Part shown: positions 59,728-64,000 of the stretch, piece by piece
Layout of the letters: each line of letters opens with the position of its first letter
Numbering within the stretch: the stretch's first letter is position 1
Assembly: GCF_001625305.1 (NCBI RefSeq)
Contig: NW_017804176.1
Location: 62,001 to 126,000 of the forward strand
DNA from: Branchiostoma belcheri
Taxonomy: Eukaryota; Chordata; Leptocardii; Amphioxiformes; Branchiostomatidae
Direction: 5' to 3'
DNA: 64,000 nucleotides
Notes under the pieces: model-generated
Databases searched by the model: none
The model's input: the letters and a program-made list of their open reading frames with translations, nothing else
Told to the model about the DNA's origin: nothing
Made by a program: the position numbers and the translations under genes

Positions 59728-62700
59728 CTGGAGGATGTGTGAAAACATGAGACAGGATTGAAGAACTGTATTTATAATCAGCAAATTTCAAACTTAGACA
59801 AACAGCAGATCCCTAACATTCTAAGTCAGTCATCATCATTAATTTTACAACTGTAGATCTCGCCAACAGCAACAGATCTTAGCACCAGACTAACATATAA
59901 TAGTGTTGAAGAAGTGTACCAACTTGGGACTGTTGACTGCCGATTCTTCTGTCTTCTCCCTCCGGCTGCTGACGGTCTACTGTGGAGTAGGGCGGCAATG
60001 GCTGCACTAACCCTGTTGGTGATGTGATACACAAGTATTCACTTATCCACTATTCCTATGTCATTAACGAGTACTAAGTATATGTTCGAATCTCAAATTG
60101 TCGTGTACGTAAGTATAGCTTGATTTCTTTGATGTCAACGCCGGAAATATAATCATCTTCAGTGATACGATGGACGTATACGTAAAATTGAGGTAAACTA
60201 GCAGATAAGAATCAGACTAATTTTTGTTATTTCTATTGCAGGTGATTTTTATGTGAATTTGAAGGAAGACACAGTGTTTTCCGTACCTGGATACGACAGC
60301 CCAATAGCCGTCCACTCTTTGTCTACTCTGGGGGGAGGGCGTGGCTTCAGCGTGCCGTTCATCTCATGGATCTCTATCAGCCCGTCTATGTCCTTAATAT
60401 CCAGGGAACCCAGCTGATCCAGCTTGTTTTTATTGTAGCCTGGAGGAGGTGGCATCGGACGAGACACTGTCACTGATGTGGTGTCTGCAATGAAGCAACT
60501 TTGTCGTGTCTTTGGCATGAAGCCAGTGACTATTGCGTTTATGCCTTACCATGTTGATTGATTCATTATCTTAAGTTAAACATATTGATGATATCAACTA
60601 GATCAATAAGCATCACTTTCAGTTGAGCCACGATACGAAACATGTTTTACTTAAAGCACTTATATTTAATAATTAATAAGACGACATTACAGCAGGCTAA
60701 AGAAGATCTGGAAAAGATATTAAAGGAAACGTCGATGGAGGTTAGATAATGTAAGACTGTACCTGATTTCCTGTCGTCACCCAACCATTTCTTGCGAAAA
60801 AAGAAAACAAAGATGGCCGCCACCGCCGCCATGACAGCGACCATGACCGATATTCCGACCACGATGACCAGCGTGTGTGGTGACCCCGTGACCTCCAGCC
60901 TGAACTCCCGTTGGTCAGTACCGAACATATTCGTTCCCTTGCACATGTAGGTTCCCTTCCACCCTTCGGTAATCCCATTGATAGACAAGGTGCTGAGTTT
61001 GCCACCGAGTATAAGCTCCTCCGTAATGTCAACCCCGTTCTCCCCGCTAGACAGAGTTGATTCTATCCCCTGTACATCTCTCCAGGCCCACTGGATGGTC
61101 TTGGGTACCGGATCAGACACGATCTCACACGACAGTCTGGCTGTGTCGCCTCTCCGGACTGTGAACGTTGTTGAACGTTGAAGTATGTACGGCCTACCTG
61201 CATGGGTGAAGACAAGAAATCACCAGTAAAACTCATTCTTTGCGAATAAAAAAAGTAGCAATAAAACTTATTCTCTGCAACTGCCCTGAATACTTTAACC
61301 ATAGCATATCTCTATAATCCCATAATGTATCATAATGCGATTGTATGAAGGCCTCTTTTCTTTACGACGCCATCTATCTTTAAGAGAATGGGAAATTTAC
61401 GATTCTTTTGTCTTGTCTAGCACTGTTTAGGCGATTGAAGAGATACTAAGCCGATAGAGGACAATTGAAATAATGCCAACGATCAGTCAATCGTAAAATA
61501 ATTCCGTATCAAGGATAGCTTTGAGAAAGAAAAGCACTTTACCGAGAATCTAAAGCACATAAATCAAAATGGATAAACCTGCCTCTAACAGGATCTCACG
61601 CTCAGAATGAAAGTTGCTTTTCTAATTTTTCAGCAAACCTTCTCTAATCCGTGTCATCAGGAGGCACCCAATCCAGCATCAATTAGTCTTGTTAGGATAA
61701 CAGTTCTTTTAATCATGATTGATTCTGAACGGGAGACAATGAAATATCCGGCTGGTCCTGGTGCCTATATGATGGAATGCACCACGCAGCCCTGCTGTAG
61801 GTTATTGATGGCGTGGTTACAAGATTAATTTCCGAGCTGCAGAAGCTGCCATATTGAGATCAATATCACTTACTCCTTGACTTTTTGGGGAAGCACACTA
61901 ACACGATGTTATTATTGTACGGCAGGTGCGGCAATATTGAGGCATCAATAGGTAATCTTGGCAAAAGAGACGCGAATAAATGTATCTAAGAGAGTAAAAA
62001 GTTATATCAAAGAAGTTATAAAATTGTTTTGTAACCATCTGAATGGTACATGGGATTAATAGAACAAATCAAGTTTAAGACTGGTAATAAAGAAAATTCA
62101 CAGGACACCTAACGCTTTTAAACCTGTCATACTGAGGCACAAATAGCTATTATAATGTGATGGATATGGGCGCAGATAGCGTTATCTGCAGGTTTTACTG
62201 TTGTATGATAGGTCTTAGAAATACTGTAATGCCATCGCGGCCATGCATATTGGACCAACAGGACAAATTAACGTCATATACTTAGGATACTAAAGATGAC
62301 TTACAGGCTTATAAACCTGCCACAATGCGGCACCGATCGCTAGCGTGAGAAATGCGTAGGCAAGTGGCACTATATTTAGAGTAAACTGTTATAGCATAGG
62401 TTTTAGAAGCACTGTAATGTTGCCATATCCAAGCTTATTGGACCAACCGGGCAAATTAACTTCATATGTTAAAGGTACTAAAGATGATTTACAAGACTCC
62501 TAACACTTACAAATCTGCTATACTGGGACACCTATACCTGATGTTTGCGATAAGGATACAGATGGCAGCAAAGGATTTTAGAAACGCTAGACTGGTGCTA
62601 TAAGCATGGCTAGGGGCATCCAGAAAAACTAACTTTACGGGTTGAATTATGATACACCGAACTGTTGTAAACCTGTCGCCTACATGTATATGACATCAGG

Positions 62701-63273
62701 ATATAAAAAGGTTGTTGATTTCTTCCATTGATGGCAGTAAAATTAACGATTTTGAAGTTCTGTACTAATGGATGGTATTACCGGAGCGAACTCATCTAAA
62801 GCTCTTACATTAATGGCATGAGTAGTGATGATTTAAGAGTTCCTTATCTCTTTAGCTGATGTAACTTGTGAGTGTATATAGTGCCTGTGGGGTTGAGAAA
62901 ATTGCACGTGATTTACGGTCAAGATACTGGCAGTATTTTACTATGGTGCTAACTATTTCTTCGTGCTTTATGATGTGACTCTTTTCCTTCTGCGTCCAAC
63001 ATAGGGATTCAAACCTACCAACAACATCGACATATGTATCCCTTGTAGTCGCAGGAAAGCCTTCGTTGGTGGCCACGCATTGATACGTCCCCTCCACGTC
63101 ATAGCGCACCCGGTGGAACCGGAGTGGGTTGTCCCAGTACAGACTTGTATCCTTCCGCCGCCATCTTACCCGGGGTGTCGGGTTGCCGCTTGCCGAGCAC
63201 TCGAGCAGGAAGCCATCTTGTCCGTACATGACACTGACCTTGCTATTGAGGGAGGGGTCTATCCAGGATTGAT
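59645..63273 (-). CDS. Second Ig-superfamily type I receptor, 3' part (4 exons in window)
   Basis: Minus-strand exons are 63273-63019, 61197-60763, 60484-60287 and 59727-59645; all are phase 1 to 1 until the TGA. They encode 322 residues. First is an I-set Ig domain (FLLECSASGNPTPRVRWRRK ... VEGTYQCVATNEG). Next, on one large exon, come a membrane-proximal Ig domain (ARLSCEIVSDPVPKTIQW ... WKGTYMCKGTNMFG), a transmembrane helix and the stop-transfer FFRKKW. The tail is proline-rich with RPMPPPPGY and KPRPPPR, and ends RPEMFRLL. Both Ig domains keep their cysteines and Trp. Upstream exons, including any signal peptide, lie beyond 64000. The tail differs from that of the five-Ig gene. A surface adhesion/signalling role is inferred; the exact family is not identified. 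Confidence 0.85.
60287..60484 (-). CDS. Second Ig receptor: proline-rich cytoplasmic exon
   Basis: Encodes SVTVSRPMPPPPGYNKNK, an acidic/hydrophobic middle (DIKDIDGLIEIHEMNGTLKP), and PRPPPRVDKEWTAIG. PPGY fits the WW-binding PPxY motif; RPMPPPP fits class I and PRPPPR class II SH3 motifs. Confidence 0.87.
60763..61197 (-). CDS. Second Ig receptor: membrane-proximal Ig plus transmembrane exon
   Basis: 435 bases, acceptor CATGCAG, donor GTACAG. The Ig domain runs into ATP-like short stalk residues (TGSPHT) and a helix with the sequence LVIVVGISVMVAVMAAVAAI followed by phenylalanines and RKKW. Domain and helix share one exon, unlike the five-Ig gene where the helix has its own. Confidence 0.9.
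61198..63018 (-). other. Intron of the second Ig receptor with degenerate tandem repeat
   Basis: No exon is seen. The right part (about 61920-62690) is built of diverged repeats of about 195 bases. Confidence 0.6.
61920..62690. repeat. Degenerate tandem repeat, period about 195 bp
   Basis: Landmark AAACCTG(C/T)... recurs at about 62120, 62313, 62511 and 62668. TTGGACCAAC.GG.CAAATTAAC, then TACTAAAGATGA.TTACA, recurs once per unit. Periods are about 193, 198 and 157 bases, with an older unit at the left. Confidence 0.75.
63019..63273 (-). CDS. Second Ig receptor: complete Ig domain exon
   Basis: 255 bases, phase 1-1, acceptor TATTCACAG and donor GTAGGT. C-W-C pattern: LLECSASG, RVRWRR, TYQCVATN. 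The spacing between Cys and Cys is short for an I-set domain. Confidence 0.9.
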
Positions 63274-64000
63274 CTGTGAATAGAAAATACATCTGTAAAG
63301 GTTTCTCAAATGGCACTTTTGTGTCGGCGTTCTTTCTCGATCAGATATGAAGTGGTAATCGCGTTTGTTGACATTCTAGACGGCCATGGCGTCAACCCAT
63401 GGGGTGCAGACAAGGTTAGAAGCCATTACCATACCCCCCGATAGATGTTCGATGTAAAATCCGTCCCTGGCACCATGATTCAAAAGTACCATCCCAGATA
63501 GTTGGTATCCACGTACGCGAGGAGCGTGAGCAAGTACCGTCACTAATAACCAAGACTTAGTCATACAGGGCCGTCTCAACGATATGACATATTCTAGCAC
63601 ATGATCGAAGAGCCTCTCAGGCCAGATATGATGGCATGAGAATGCACTTTGTCATCGTTCTTGGGGTATTGCTGTTCGGGCCTGGCTTTTTCTATACTGC
63701 CGTGAAGTCCGTGTATCCATTAGGTGCGTTTCAGGCCTCTTGTAGTTTGACAACCTTTCGGTCTTGCTCAGAAGAGAAGCTACAAGAATCCACAGAACAC
63801 GATAGAATCACCCTGCACAAATAAATCATGGTTTTGGGGTCTTGTGTTTCAACCAAATTACATTCGTTAGGCTCGAGTGAGAACTGTAATCAATGGTTCT
63901 ATTATGTAACGCGTCTTTCCAAGTGATTATTCTACTACATAGACGATCAATCTATGTGGAATTTGTTCATTCATGTCGAAAAGTTCATAACCAGTCATTG
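63274..64000. other. Intron side of the second Ig receptor; possible signal-peptide-like frame on + strand
   Basis: No further minus-strand Ig exon was found before the window ends. On the plus strand, 63636-63824 encodes 62 residues starting MRMHFVIVLGVLLFGPGFF, which looks like a signal peptide; no splice partner or poly(A) context is visible. Confidence 0.3.

Noticed and set aside
1-64000. CRISPR arrays, bacterial operons, rRNA genes, conserved animal microRNAs (let-7, miR-1, miR-9, miR-10, miR-124 and similar)
   Set aside because: Looked for by eye and not seen; the sequence is eukaryotic with spliceosomal introns.

Overview
The window looks like a piece of an invertebrate deuterostome nuclear genome, most likely amphioxus (Branchiostoma). 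The reasons are small intron-rich genes with GT-AG introns, a recognisable chordate-type cation-independent mannose-6-phosphate receptor, several non-LTR retrotransposon copies in introns, and a long AT-rich non-coding stretch. The species assignment is inference; no mitochondrial, rRNA or tRNA marker is present.

Layout. (1) 134-8311, + strand: the last ten exons of an IGF2R/CI-MPR-like lysosomal sorting receptor (418 residues in window, 5' end outside). Its first two introns hold same-strand non-LTR retrotransposon remnants, one about 2.7 kb long with endonuclease and reverse transcriptase regions. (2) 16990-11233, - strand: a complete 13-exon gene for a 606-residue type I membrane protein with a signal peptide, five Ig domains, one transmembrane helix and a 55-residue tail. 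It converges tail to tail with the receptor gene. All its splice phases close and the total coding length is a multiple of three. (3) 20363-20946, + strand: a two-exon gene for a 116-residue protein with a signal peptide, an acidic spacer and prohormone-like basic sites. I do not recognise it. (4) About 21-59 kb: a gene-poor stretch with local tandem duplications, retroelement tails, one strong long hairpin and, most notably, at least four copies of a related non-coding element near 22.2, 41.8, 50.3 and 57.3 kb. (5) 63273-59645, - strand: the 3' half of a second Ig-superfamily membrane receptor (two Ig domains, TM, proline-rich tail), whose 5' exons lie beyond the window.

Functionally the first gene belongs to endosome/lysosome sorting. 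The two Ig genes look like cell-surface adhesion or recognition proteins, and the small gene is a candidate secreted peptide precursor. There is no evidence that they act together. The most interesting items are the dispersed non-coding element family in the gene desert, the two membrane-proximal Ig domains that have lost their disulfide cysteines, the small secreted-protein gene, and the hairpin at 41276-41359. All exon calls were made by eye from splice consensus, reading phase and family motifs; no alignment or folding program was run.
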